NCBI RefSeq assembly: GCF_001435575.1
Contig: NZ_AZEA01000001.1
Span: 310,001-374,000, forward strand
Reading direction: 5' to 3'
From: Lentilactobacillus sunkii DSM 19904
GTDB lineage: Bacteria; Bacillota; Bacilli; Lactobacillales; Lactobacillaceae
Length of the DNA: 64,000 nucleotides
Under the pieces are notes generated by a model that was given only the letters and a program-made list of their open reading frames with translations, did not search any database and was not told the origin of the DNA. Shown here piece after piece: positions 45,703 through 53,589 of this stretch. Position 1 is the first letter of the stretch. Each line of letters opens with the position of its first letter. A program made the translations under genes and the position numbers.

Positions 45703-46840
45703 TTAGTCTTTATTCAATAATTTTCCATAACTATACGTTGCCATAAGGTCTAGGTGCTTGTCAAACAAATTCAAATCGGCATCATACCCATTCTCAAGGA
45801 ATCCTTTACCGTTTAAGTGAAACTCGGCTGCCTGATTGGTCGAGGTCATTTTGACTGCTTCAGCTATCGAACAGTTGGTGAAGGCCATAATATTTTTAAA
45901 TGCATCAACAAACTTGAGAACCGAACCAGCCAAGTGGCCATCCGCTGTCATTGCTCGGCCGGCATGAACGTCAACGGGCTGACCGCCGAGATAATACATG
46001 CCATCAGGCCGACCCTTTGCTTCCATGGAATCAGTAATCAATTCCAATCGATCCGGGCCAATTGCTTGGTAGGCAATCTGGATGGCTTCAGGTGATACAT
46101 GAATGCCATCACAAATCAGTTCAACCTTGGCTATTTTAGAGAGCATCGCATATCCGACAACCCCGACCTCGCGATGATGGAATCCTTTTTGTGCGTTAAA
46201 CAGGTGGGTGACATGCTGGATATCAATATTCTTCAGTAATTGATATGTCGCATCGCTATGGCCGACCGCAGTTTTAATTTGATGAACCTGACAATAATCA
46301 TCGAAATGTGGACTCCACCCCACTTCCGGGGCATAAGTCAAAATCTTGATCATTCCACCTGAAAGCTTGTACCACGTTGCAAGTTTTTTAATATCCATCT
46401 CTTGGATATAATCAATCGGTTGAGCCCCAGGATATTTGGAAGAGATGAACGGGCCTTCCAGATGAATACCAAGAATTCTAGGATTGTTCTCAGCGGCCAT
46501 TTTGATAGTGTCCATGCTCTTTGAAATAAGGTTGGGGCGTTGAGTCATGGTTGTCAGAAAAACGCTTGTAATGCCCTCCTGTGCCATTTGATCAACCGAT
46601 TCACTGATTGCATGCTCATCCGGGCTCATGGAATCGACGCCATAATCCCCCATGCGTATGAATATCAATAAATCCGGGAACAATTGTGAGGCCTTCTGCA
46701 TCGTGGATATCATCCTCATCCTGCAGCTTAAAGGCACTAAACGACCCCACTGAAATAATGTGTCTATCAAATCTTAAATAACCATCTGCAATCGTCCGTT
46801 TGCCAGTATAAATGATTGGATGAATTAATACGGTTGCCAT
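45703..46840 (-). pseudogene. nagA: N-acetylglucosamine-6-phosphate deacetylase, frameshifted
   Basis: Amidohydrolase that deacetylates GlcNAc-6-P. The N-terminal part (46840 down to about 46650) encodes MATVLIHPIIYTG up to VPGFIDIHTHGG, the metal-binding motif, and then runs into nonsense and a stop at 46616. The rest, in another frame, continues YGVDSMSPDEHAISESVDQM through HLEGPFISSKYPGAQ, ITDSMEAKGRPDG and ends at 45703. The break is at a run of five G (plus-strand C5, 46647-46651); four G would give HGDYGVD in one frame. Either a real inactivating or phase-variable change, or a sequencing error. Confidence 0.85.
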
Positions 46841-46867
46841 TCCGAATCCCGAGCTTTCGTTTATTGA

Positions 46868-47665
46868 TTATGATTTACCGGTTGACTTTGCGATTGTTGC
46901 ATCAATTCCCTTGATAACTGATGGTAGAAAGCCAGCCTCTTCCATGGCAAGAATTCCGGCAATTGTGTCGCCACCAGGTGAACATACTTTATCAATCATT
47001 TCAGCTGGTGTTTGTCCCGAAGCCATCAAAGAATGAGCAGAACCCAAAGTGGTTTGAGCAGCAATCTTTGTTGCCATTTCCTTACTGAATCCGTATTTAA
47101 CACCGGCACGACTTAAACTGTCAATGAAGAAGTCAACGTAAGCAACGGCGCTGCCAGAGATTGCACTAAATGCTGCAAATTGACTTTCATCTAGTTCGCT
47201 CACACTCCCGGTTGCCTCGTACATCGAAATTGCTTGAGCTTTTCGTTCTCCAGACAAGTTTTCATTTGCGGCAACCGCAGTCATCCCTTGCCCGAATTCG
47301 GAGTTGATGTTTGGCAGACTGCGAAGAATCGGTAGATTATAATCCGTCAATTCTTCCAGGCGATTAAGTGATACACCGGAAACGATTGAGATCAGCGTTT
47401 TCTTCGGTGACAACTCACCACGAATTTCAGCCAGGACATCGGCAGCGATTGCAGGAACAACGGCCAAGACAACCAAGTCACTGTTTTTTGCTACTGCCTG
47501 ATTGGTTGCTTCGGCAGTTAAACCAAATTTCTTTGCATAGTTCTCGTAATGATTCTTATGAGCACTATGTACCAAAATATCTTTGTTTGGTACAAACTTC
47601 GCATTTAACAGCCCCTGGATAATTGCCTGAGCCATTGCGCCGACACCAATAAAACCTATTTTCAT
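46868..47665 (-). CDS. proC: Pyrroline-5-carboxylate reductase
   Basis: Last step of proline synthesis, using NAD(P)H. 265 residues: Rossmann motif IGFIGVGAMAQAIIQGL at the N-terminus, VLAVVPA near 68, and the C-terminal dimerisation helix with SPGGDTIAGILAMEEAG (about 228). AGGAGG lies six bases before the ATG. It is 27 bases upstream of the broken nagA and could be co-transcribed with it. Confidence 0.94.
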   Translation of the reverse strand: MKIGFIGVGAMAQAIIQGLLNAKFVPNKDILVHSAHKNHYENYAKKFGLTAEATNQAVAKNSDLVVLAVVPAIAADVLAEIRGELSPKKTLISIVSGVSLNRLEELTDYNLPILRSLPNINSEFGQGMTAVAANENLSGERKAQAISMYEATGSVSELDESQFAAFSAISGSAVAYVDFFIDSLSRAGVKYGFSKEMATKIAAQTTLGSAHSLMASGQTPAEMIDKVCSPGGDTIAGILAMEEAGFLPSVIKGIDATIAKSTGKS

Positions 47666-47772
47666 AATGTACCTCCTGAATTTTCAATCGGACTATTCCA
47701 ATTCTTCTAACTTTGACAATAGCGGAAATGAATTCATTTTGCAATATCAAATTGGTCGATAGTTGAAAATAC

Positions 47773-47813
47773 AAAAAAACGCCCGCGACGAGTTCCTGTC
47801 GTCACAGACGTTT
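47773..47813 (-). terminator. Intrinsic terminator of the tRNA-Tyr/tRNA-Gln unit
   Basis: Minus strand: ACGTCTGTGACGA pairs (with several G-T pairs) with TCGTCGCGGGCGT, followed by TTTTTTTG. Confidence 0.82.
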
Positions 47814-47818
47814 AGTAA

Positions 47819-47890
47819 TTGGGCTAGCTGGGTTCGAACCAGCGCATCACGGGATCAAAACCCGTTGCCTTACCTCTTGGCTATAGCCCA
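47819..47890 (-). tRNA. tRNA-Gln (anticodon TTG)
   Basis: 72-nt cloverleaf: acceptor TGGGCTA/TAGCCCA, anticodon stem ACGGG/CCCGT enclosing TTTTGAT (anticodon TTG), and T arm GCTGG-TTCGAAC-CCAGC. CCA is not encoded. It follows tRNA-Tyr by ten bases. Confidence 0.95.
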
Positions 47891-47900
47891 AAAATAAAAA

Positions 47901-47983
47901 TGGAGGGGAGTGGATTCGAACCACCGAACCCGAAGGAGCGGATTTACAGTCCGCCGCGTTTAGCCAGACTTCGCTACCCCTCC
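47901..47983 (-). tRNA. tRNA-Tyr (anticodon GTA)
   Basis: 83-nt class II tRNA: acceptor GGAGGGG/CCCCTCC, anticodon stem GCGGA/TCCGC enclosing CTGTAAA (anticodon GTA), a long variable arm (CTCCTTCGGGTTC region) and T arm GGTGG-TTCGAAT-CCACT. CCA is not encoded. Confidence 0.95.
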
Positions 47984-48054
47984 AAAAGAGTGTTTGCTAT
48001 CAAACCAACGAATATAATAATACAAAATTTTAGTGATTCCGTCAAGCGCAATAT

Positions 48055-48882
48055 TCAAAAAACCTCGAACATTTTTAACTGATTTTCCCATTCAGAAATA
48101 AAATCATCGGTCTGCCATTCATTGTGCCGGCGATTATGATAGCCGACTGCAGCATTATAGTAAGTGGTTTCACCAATCTTAATAGGGTCCAGTCGCTGAT
48201 GAATGTGGCCAAAGATTACCTTCTCGACCTGAAACTCATTAATGACGTTTTGAAATTGAATGCTTCCCATCATTGCGTTGGCCATGTTCCAAAAGCGAAA
48301 ATCATCTGTGTAATGAATAAAGTGCTGGTTGGGCACAAAGTGGGTCATTAAAATGACCTTTTTATGGGCAGATTCGGCATTCTGAAGCTGCTTTCGCAAT
48401 TGATTAATAACAATGCGCTCACGATCCAGATCGCTCATAGGCTGTGAAATGAGACCATCTATCCAGTAAGCCATTTTCCAACGGTGAAATTCCTCCTCGG
48501 TTTTATCCTCATTCACTGCAAACGTGTAGTCGTACCATCCATTTAGTCCAATAATTCGGTAATCAGTATTCGGAATATCCACAAATTGATTATTTAGGTA
48601 GCCCGGCCACCTGCCATTCTCCAGTTCTTCATAGCTAATGCCCCTGATCATATCGTGATTGCCGGCAATGAAGAAAACATGTGTCGAATTCACTTGAGAC
48701 GAGAGTCGCTGGACATAGTCGGCCGACTTTTGAAAATCATTAAACAAGTCCCCTGCAATCAAGTAATAATCGATCTGCTGGTCCGTAAGATATTCTGCCT
48801 GCTGACTAATTGTTTCAGTGAGCGGAACCTTATTCAAATCAAAATGATTGTCACTGGAGACTGCGATCTTTACCATCATCAT
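48055..48882 (-). CDS. Calcineurin-like metallophosphoesterase
   Basis: 275-residue phosphatase/phosphodiesterase; the substrate is unknown. The five metal-binding blocks are present: SSDNHFD, YLIAGDLFND (about residue 42), FIAGNHDM (about 72), LMTHFVPNQH (about 178) and VIFGHIHQRLD (about 225). Three consecutive Met codons follow GAGGAG; which one is used is uncertain. No operon partner. Confidence 0.88.
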   Translation of the reverse strand: MMMVKIAVSSDNHFDLNKVPLTETISQQAEYLTDQQIDYYLIAGDLFNDFQKSADYVQRLSSQVNSTHVFFIAGNHDMIRGISYEELENGRWPGYLNNQFVDIPNTDYRIIGLNGWYDYTFAVNEDKTEEEFHRWKMAYWIDGLISQPMSDLDRERIVINQLRKQLQNAESAHKKVILMTHFVPNQHFIHYTDDFRFWNMANAMMGSIQFQNVINEFQVEKVIFGHIHQRLDPIKIGETTYYNAAVGYHNRRHNEWQTDDFISEWENQLKMFEVF

Positions 48883-48892
48883 TTCTCCTCAA

Positions 48893-48926
48893 AGTAAAAA
48901 TGTGCTATCCAAGTTAGGATAACACA
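48893..48926 (-). terminator. Intrinsic terminator of dtpT
   Basis: Minus strand: TGTGTTATCC and GGATAGCACA form a 10-bp stem with one G-T pair around TAACTT, followed by TTTTTACTTT. Confidence 0.88.
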
Positions 48927-48943
48927 TTCGTTCGATCATTGAC

Positions 48944-50437
48944 TTAATTGACACCTTCCATTAACCGTTTAATCGGTTTAACAAGGAATGCCAGCAAAAT
49001 TCCGGCAACAATGGCAACCAATCCAACAATCATGAAGTAATTAATTTCATTTTCAGGTGTATAGAATTTAACAATTTGTGAGTTAACCGCTTGGCCAGCT
49101 GAATCAGCCAGGAACCACATACTCATCATCTGTGACTCAAAAGCCTTTGGAGCCAGCTTGGTGGTAACAGAAAGTCCAATTGGTGAAATCAGCAGTTCGG
49201 CAATTTCCACGATTGCCCAACTTCCAAGCAACCAGAATGGACTGACACGTGCTTGAGAGCCAAAGAGCATGACTGGAAGTACCATAAACAAATAGGACAA
49301 TCCTGCAATCCCCAAACCAAGAGAGAATTTAGACGGTGAACTTGGCTGCTTTTTGCCAAGCTTGATCCACATCCAAGCAAAGAATGGCGTGTAGAGCATG
49401 ATAAACAGCGGATTCAACGACTGATACCAACCGGCAGGAATATTAAAGATTCCAAAGAAGTTATTGTTTGTTTGGTTTTCAGCGAACAGCGCCAACACAA
49501 CCGACCCTTGTTCTTCAATTGCCCAGAAAATTGCGGCAGCTATAAACAGTGGGATATAAGCGATCACTCGTGATCGTTCGGTATCGGATAACTTTTTGCT
49601 GGAAATAATAATGATGAAATAAACGATTGGCGTTGCAATCGCAATAATACTCAACAATGAGATGAATGAACTAAGAGATAAGCTGCCCATTGCCTGCATC
49701 AATAATAAGATAAGGACGAAAACGACAACACCTAAGCCAATTCTGATAGAAAGTTTTTTTGCATCACTCGGCTCGAGCGGATCACTTGGATAAAGGCTTG
49801 AACTAGGCAAGTGTTTTTTACCGCCACGAATATATTGTAGAAGTCCAAAGAACATTCCAATAGCTGCGAGTGAGAAACCAAGATGGAAGTTGACATTGAA
49901 GCCAAGCCAACTAACCAATAGTGGTGCGATGAAGGATCCAAGATTAATACCAAAAACAAAAATGGTAAATCCGGAATCTCGACGGTTATCGTACTCAGTA
50001 TATAAACCACCAACCATTTCAGAAATGTTTGGCTTTAGCAATCCTGTACCAACGGTGATCAACACAATTGACGCAAACAAAGCTGGTGCGCCCATAGGCA
50101 ATGACAGTGCAATATGCCCGAGCATAATCAGGACACCACCATAAAACACGGTCCGCCGACTACCTAGAATCCGGTCACTCACAAAACCACCAATTACCGA
50201 TGTTAAGTAAACCAATGAACCGTAGATCGCCATAATTGATGCAGCTAATGACTGATCGAATCCCAGTCCACCTTTTGTAACACTGAAATACATGTAGTAA
50301 AGAAGAATAGCACGCATTCCGTAGTAACTGAATCGTTCCCACATTTCGGTGAAGAACAGAGTTGACAGTCCCCGAGGTTGGCCAAAGAAAGATGTGTCAG
50401 CACGCCGTTCCTGGTCTGTTTGATCTTGTTGTTGCAT
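48944..50437 (-). CDS. dtpT: Di-/tripeptide proton symporter (POT/PTR2 family)
   Basis: 497-residue MFS-type transporter with about 14 hydrophobic segments that takes up di- and tripeptides with protons. The POT signature is [19 protein letters not shown] (about residue 32), with [12 protein letters not shown] (about 134) and [15 protein letters not shown] (about 305). GGAGGGT lies upstream of the ATG. It is a single-gene unit with a promoter at 50553 and a double palindrome in the leader. Confidence 0.94.
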   Translation of the reverse strand: MQQQDQTDQERRADTSFFGQPRGLSTLFFTEMWERFSYYGMRAILLYYMYFSVTKGGLGFDQSLAASIMAIYGSLVYLTSVIGGFVSDRILGSRRTVFYGGVLIMLGHIALSLPMGAPALFASIVLITVGTGLLKPNISEMVGGLYTEYDNRRDSGFTIFVFGINLGSFIAPLLVSWLGFNVNFHLGFSLAAIGMFFGLLQYIRGGKKHLPSSSLYPSDPLEPSDAKKLSIRIGLGVVVFVLILLLMQAMGSLSLSSFISLLSIIAIATPIVYFIIIISSKKLSDTERSRVIAYIPLFIAAAIFWAIEEQGSVVLALFAENQTNNNFFGIFNIPAGWYQSLNPLFIMLYTPFFAWMWIKLGKKQPSSPSKFSLGLGIAGLSYLFMVLPVMLFGSQARVSPFWLLGSWAIVEIAELLISPIGLSVTTKLAPKAFESQMMSMWFLADSAGQAVNSQIVKFYTPENEINYFMIVGLVAIVAGILLAFLVKPIKRLMEGVN

Positions 50438-50459
50438 GTGATACCCTCCAAAAAATAAA

Positions 50460-50496
50460 TCTAATCAGATTAACGAAACAAGTTAATCAGATTAGA
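50460..50496. promoter_or_regulatory. Double palindrome in the dtpT leader
   Basis: TCTAATCAGATTAAC and GTTAATCAGATTAGA form an inverted repeat with one mismatched centre; each arm itself contains the palindrome TAATCAGATTA. The pair lies about 50 bases after the predicted start of transcription. It could be a double operator or an mRNA hairpin. Confidence 0.6.
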
Positions 50497-50552
50497 TTAT
50501 CGATTTTTAAATTACTCCTGAATGTACTTAACAAGAATAAATCATACAAACC

Positions 50553-50581
50553 ATTATAAGGCACAATGAATTTTAATTCAA
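50553..50581 (-). promoter_or_regulatory. Promoter of dtpT
   Basis: TTGAAT (50576-50581), 17 bases, TATAAT (50553-50558) on the minus strand, about 115 bases before the dtpT ATG. Confidence 0.7.
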
Positions 50582-50677
50582 CAGGATCAAAGCTGAGAAA
50601 ACTGATTACAACAAGAATAAGGCGATGTATCAAGGCTGAAAATGATATTAATTATTTAGCAAAAATTAACAACCAAA

Positions 50678-50992
50678 TTAATTATCATTTAGCAAGATTG
50701 GTATGAACTTTTTAATAATAAATTCAATTGTCTCAGTATTCATCAATGTATCTTGGGCATGTGTGAACAGAACTGAATAATGAGTCTGTTCACTTTCTGC
50801 AATCACAAGGTTCTGTTGCTTATGAGCTTTGACTAACCACTGATGGACCAATGTCAGCTGGTCATTCACACCTGACGATTCTAATGTGTGCGAATTCATA
50901 TCATCCAAAATATCAGTCAAAATGTGTTTTGCCTTACCGGCATCATTTAACATCTGCATCGATATTTCATTTAACTGATCATCAGTCATCAA
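50678..50992 (-). CDS. PTS lactose/cellobiose family, EIIA component
   Basis: 104-residue helical phosphocarrier. The phosphorylated His lies in SVLFTHAQDTLMNTE (about residue 78), the family signature; NDAGKAKHILTDIL near 15 is also conserved. It overlaps the end of the IIB gene by four bases. No IIC gene is within view, so the permease partner must be encoded elsewhere. Confidence 0.88.
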   Translation of the reverse strand: MMTDDQLNEISMQMLNDAGKAKHILTDILDDMNSHTLESSGVNDQLTLVHQWLVKAHKQQNLVIAESEQTHYSVLFTHAQDTLMNTETIEFIIKKFIPILLNDN

Positions 50993-51306
50993 ACTGCCTC
51001 GACAGGGGTTGATTTTTCCATTACAAACTTAACCAACTTTTCACCATTACGCCAACCATAAATATCATCAGGAATCGTTTCCACAGGAACCGTTTCCCCA
51101 ACCTGTTGCAATTCTTCATCATGATAACTAGCTTGAGGGGCAACCAAAACAAATTCAATGTCGGTATTTAAGTAGTTTGAAACATTGTCAATATTGGTTG
51201 GAATTAATTCCAGCTGTGCGTCATATAATTCAATAAATGGTTGAGCTGCTTTGACCAAGAAGTGGCTTGAAATGCCACTTTCACAAACAACTAATACTTT
51301 TTTCAT
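50989..51306 (-). CDS. PTS lactose/cellobiose family, EIIB component
   Basis: 105-residue phosphocarrier with the phospho-Cys at residue 8 in VLVVCESGISSHFLV; family members usually read CAAGMSTS here, so the active-site loop is divergent. A long leader lies upstream with repeated TTGGTATATA motifs. First gene of a two-gene IIB-IIA unit next to the prophage end. Confidence 0.85.
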   Translation of the reverse strand: MKKVLVVCESGISSHFLVKAAQPFIELYDAQLELIPTNIDNVSNYLNTDIEFVLVAPQASYHDEELQQVGETVPVETIPDDIYGWRNGEKLVKFVMEKSTPVEAV

Positions 51307-51385
51307 TATTCTCCACTCCCTTTTTTAAGTTGATTACCCATACAGCATACATCTAATTTAGGTATACCACAAGTGGACATTTTTT

Positions 51386-51415
51386 GATATACACTGGTAG
51401 GATCTTTGTTGTCAG
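51386..51415 (-). promoter_or_regulatory. Probable promoter of the IIB-IIA pair
   Basis: CTGACA (51410-51415) and TATATC (51386-51391) are 18 bases apart on the minus strand. The palindrome GGTATACC (51361-51368) lies just downstream, and TTGGTATATA repeats lie upstream. Confidence 0.5.
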
Positions 51416-51435
51416 GATGTATTATCAGAAATTTC

Positions 51436-51471
51436 TATATACCAATTAATCATTATTCGTATATACCAATT
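51436..51471. repeat. Direct repeat TATATACCAATT, probable regulator sites
   Basis: TATATACCAATT occurs at 51436-51447 and 51460-51471, a 24-base period (about two helical turns), upstream of the IIB promoter. A third copy of TATATACCAAT lies at about 51787, on the prophage side of the gap. Confidence 0.6.
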
Positions 51472-51550
51472 TTAGTTATTGAATTGAATGTCCTAAGGTT
51501 TATGGAACAACTCTAAATTCCACCAGCTATATACTCGGTCAAAATCTTAC

Positions 51551-51600
51551 AAAAAAGAGGATATCGACAAAATATTATTTGTCAATATCCTCTATTCTTC
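51551..51600. terminator. Bidirectional terminator in the gap between prophage and PTS genes
   Basis: AGAGGATAT-GACAAA and TTTGTC-ATATCCTCT form a stem of 15 bp with one mismatch, with A and T runs outside. It can end prophage late transcription entering from the right. Apart from this, the 535-base gap at 51307-51841 holds promoter and repeat motifs but no gene. Confidence 0.8.
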
Positions 51601-51680
51601 TCGGTGATACGTCATGCCGACTGCAGGCACAAGTGCCCCTTACAAACGTTGATATAAAGGCGTCTTAAAATTTGTTTGGC

Positions 51681-51701
51681 CGTTATTTGCCCGTTATTTG
51701 C
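51681..51701. repeat. Tandem CGTTATTTGC repeat near the prophage end
   Basis: CGTTATTTGC at 51681-51690 and 51692-51701. Short tandem sites of this type beside the end of a prophage can be integrase arm-binding sites; the attachment core itself was not identified. Confidence 0.4.
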
Positions 51702-51841
51702 TATTTTTCCCGAAAAAGTGATAGTTCAATAACCAAACACTAATATATGCATAATGTTATCAAAATCACAAAATAATATTAATTAATATATACCAATATA
51801 TGTACTCCCCCCAAAAATAATCATCCAAGGGGGAATTCATC

Positions 51842-52093
51842 TCACATAAATTTCTCAATTAAATAAATAATCAACGGTACAATAATTCCCGTTGCCACTA
51901 AAGAAATTAATGCATAGTTAATATGTGTAAGATTATCAATTCGATGTTCATTTTCAATAGACTTAGCCAAAGCTTTATCTGTTTTGGCATTCAAATCAGC
52001 CTGATCATTCAGCTGTTGTTTAATGGAAGAAATATCTTCTTTAATGCCAATGAGCATTTTAGTCATATTGATTTCATCAGGAACTTCCACCAT
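51842..52093 (-). CDS. XhlA-like phage lysis-accessory protein
   Basis: 83 residues: a helical coiled-coil N-terminal part (about 10-55, EDISSIKQQLNDQADLNAKTD) and a single C-terminal membrane span (INYALISLVATGIIVPLIIYLIE). This is the layout of the haemolysin XhlA family that assists holin/endolysin lysis. Its ATG overlaps the endolysin stop (TAATG). In most related phages XhlA precedes the holin; here it is the last gene before the prophage end. Confidence 0.75.
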   Translation of the reverse strand: MVEVPDEINMTKMLIGIKEDISSIKQQLNDQADLNAKTDKALAKSIENEHRIDNLTHINYALISLVATGIIVPLIIYLIEKFM

Positions 52094-52917
52094 TACTTAT
52101 CACCAGCCTTTACTGCAAAAATAAATTTAACTTTATCTTTGTTTGCTGTATAGTAACCAGTCGGTGTAGAAAGTCGATAAATTTTACCATATTTTATTGG
52201 GGTAGCATAGAATCGACTTCCTTTAATCAGACGGGTATGCCGTTTTGACTTGAATTCAGCATCGTTAAATTGGTGAATTACGCTTTGTGTTACTTCGTAT
52301 AGGCCTGGCATTTGATAATATTCCGGTTTTGCAGGCTTAATAACTATCCCACTTCCGGACAGTGAACCATCAAAATCTAAACTGGCGTCAACACCTAATC
52401 CATTATAGTTATCGGTATATTGCCAGGCATTCGCATTATCAATTCCCGGTTGACTAACACCATACGCCGCTACCCAAATATGCTTATCAATAAGTTTCGC
52501 TCGATCAATTCGCTTTTCAGCAAACCATGAACCGGATCCATAAGTAATAACGTTGGTAAATCCGTTGGCTTTTAACTCCTTTAAAAAGGCATTTACTTCA
52601 GCTGTGGTCTTCCAAGGAAGGTCTTGTGCTTCCACATCTAGGGCCAAGACTGTGGATTTATCCAACCCAAAGCTTTTTACCCAAGCTAAGAAATACTTAG
52701 CTTCTGATGAACCATGACCATGAAAGAAATGATAAACACTCACAGTACCAAATACTTTGAATCCGTTAGCCACTTGTTCTCTAGCTTTAGGGTTAATGTA
52801 TCCAGTGCCTTCAGTTAATTTAGCAACTATGGAGTCAATTCCATGGCTTTTTAAAGATCTCATATAGGCCTCAGAACTGCCTTGATACGCAGACAAATCA
52901 GCAACCTTTTTAGTCAT
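52093..52917 (-). CDS. Phage endolysin, GH25 muramidase
   Basis: Degrades peptidoglycan glycan strands for host lysis. The GH25 domain covers about residues 1-195: VADLSAYQG with the first catalytic Asp, STVLALDVEAQDLP with the DxE pair, and DASLDFDGSL. A C-terminal SH3-like wall-binding region follows (about 205-274). No signal peptide is present, so it depends on the holin. The ATG at 52917 has AGGAG nine bases upstream; two earlier Met codons are too close. It lies 12 bases after the holin. Confidence 0.92.
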   Translation of the reverse strand: MTKKVADLSAYQGSSEAYMRSLKSHGIDSIVAKLTEGTGYINPKAREQVANGFKVFGTVSVYHFFHGHGSSEAKYFLAWVKSFGLDKSTVLALDVEAQDLPWKTTAEVNAFLKELKANGFTNVITYGSGSWFAEKRIDRAKLIDKHIWVAAYGVSQPGIDNANAWQYTDNYNGLGVDASLDFDGSLSGSGIVIKPAKPEYYQMPGLYEVTQSVIHQFNDAEFKSKRHTRLIKGSRFYATPIKYGKIYRLSTPTGYYTANKDKVKFIFAVKAGDK

Positions 52918-52929
52918 TTTCATCATCTC

Positions 52930-53397
52930 CTACTTTTGTTCAGATGATTGGGGTTCTTTAAATACTTCCGGATCGTCATCGACTGGAACGTCGGGTGTAA
53001 CGTCATTTGTATGCGCCGGAGTAACAGGTGCTTTGTGATTATCTCCCTTTAGAGTGTGTTTATAATACTGGTAAGCTTGTTCTGCTAATCCTTCAATTGT
53101 TTCTGCTTTAAAATTAAAGCCGGACTCTTTTAAGCCAGAATCAATAAATTGGTTAACCGCCTTTTTGCGATCTGAGTTACTTAAAGCAGGCATACTTGCC
53201 ACCACAGGAACGAAAGCATTCGCTAATTTCAAGCCTAATTCCATCCCTTGCTTGATATGAGTATTCTTTTCAGTTTTAATTTTAGCTTCAATCAACGGTT
53301 TAACCAATTTGTAAGTTGCTGGAATTACAGCAATTAAAAAAGCAACCAATCCGGTTGCTTTAAAGGAATTTAAAATATTTAATATTTGTGTATACAT
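52930..53397 (-). CDS. Phage holin, LLH-type
   Basis: 155 residues: one N-terminal membrane span (ATGLVAFLIAVIPATYKLVK, about 15-35), an amphipathic basic/helical middle and an acidic, Pro-rich tail (TPDVPVDDDPEVFKEP). The layout fits the LLH-family holins of Lactobacillus phages. The ATG at 53397 has TGGAGG eight bases upstream. The frame is open for 20 more codons to a TTG, which would add a basic N-terminus, but that start has no ribosome-binding site and lies in the terminator region. Confidence 0.82.
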   Translation of the reverse strand: MYTQILNILNSFKATGLVAFLIAVIPATYKLVKPLIEAKIKTEKNTHIKQGMELGLKLANAFVPVVASMPALSNSDRKKAVNQFIDSGLKESGFNFKAETIEGLAEQAYQYYKHTLKGDNHKAPVTPAHTNDVTPDVPVDDDPEVFKEPQSSEQK

Positions 53398-53421
53398 AAG
53401 ACAACCTCCATAAAATTTGTG

Positions 53422-53452
53422 TAAAAGAAAACGCCCCGCTTTAAAGGGCGTC
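53422..53452 (-). terminator. Terminator in the holin leader
   Basis: Minus strand: ACGCCC and GGGCGT enclose TTTAAAGCG, followed by TTTCTTTT. It lies 25 bases upstream of the holin ATG and downstream of a strong promoter, so it can act as an attenuator. Confidence 0.78.
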
Positions 53453-53479
53453 CTCAATTCTTATCATATTGAAGAACAT
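53441..53479 (-). CDS. Putative 12-residue leader peptide ahead of the holin
   Basis: MFFNMIRIEDAL, preceded by AAGGA at six bases. Its stop codon is in the loop of the 53422 terminator and its last codons form the 5' arm of that stem, so a translating ribosome would cover the hairpin. Translation is not proven; reading frames this short arise by chance. Confidence 0.35.
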   Translation of the reverse strand: MFFNMIRIEDAL

Positions 53480-53516
53480 GAAATTCCTTCTTGGAGGAAT
53501 GGAATTCCACAAACGC

Positions 53517-53545
53517 ATTGTATCACGATTATATAGTCGTAACAA
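53517..53545 (-). promoter_or_regulatory. Promoter of the lysis leader
   Basis: TTGTTA (53540-53545), exactly 17 bases, then TGA-TACAAT (-10 at 53517-53522) on the minus strand. It lies directly after the terminator of the upstream small-RNA unit. Confidence 0.72.
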
Positions 53546-53550
53546 CTAAT

Positions 53551-53589
53551 TATTAAAAACAAACACGCCCATCTTATGACGGGCGTGTA
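53551..53589 (-). terminator. Terminator of small-RNA unit R1
   Basis: Minus strand: ACACGCCC and GGGCGTGT form a perfect 8-bp stem around a ten-base loop, followed by TTGTTTTTAAT. Confidence 0.82.

Larger units (their letters stand above)
53422..53510 (-). ncRNA. Leader RNA of the lysis genes (attenuator) or small RNA R2
   Basis: About 86 nt between the predicted transcription start of the 53517 promoter and the terminator at 53422-53452. It can fold ATTCCT/AGGAAT and GGAATTCC elements, and it contains a 12-codon reading frame (53441-53479). Transcripts would either stop here as a small RNA or read through into holin, endolysin and XhlA. Confidence 0.5.

Noticed and set aside
47773-47983. 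CRISPR or other repeat array next to the tRNA genes
   Set aside because: The repeated pieces are the cloverleaf arms of tRNA-Gln and tRNA-Tyr and their terminator; no spaced direct repeats are present in the window.
53398-53457. TTG-started longer holin (dual-start holin/antiholin)
   Set aside because: The TTG has no ribosome-binding site and the extension lies inside the terminator hairpin; the ATG with TGGAGG explains the gene.
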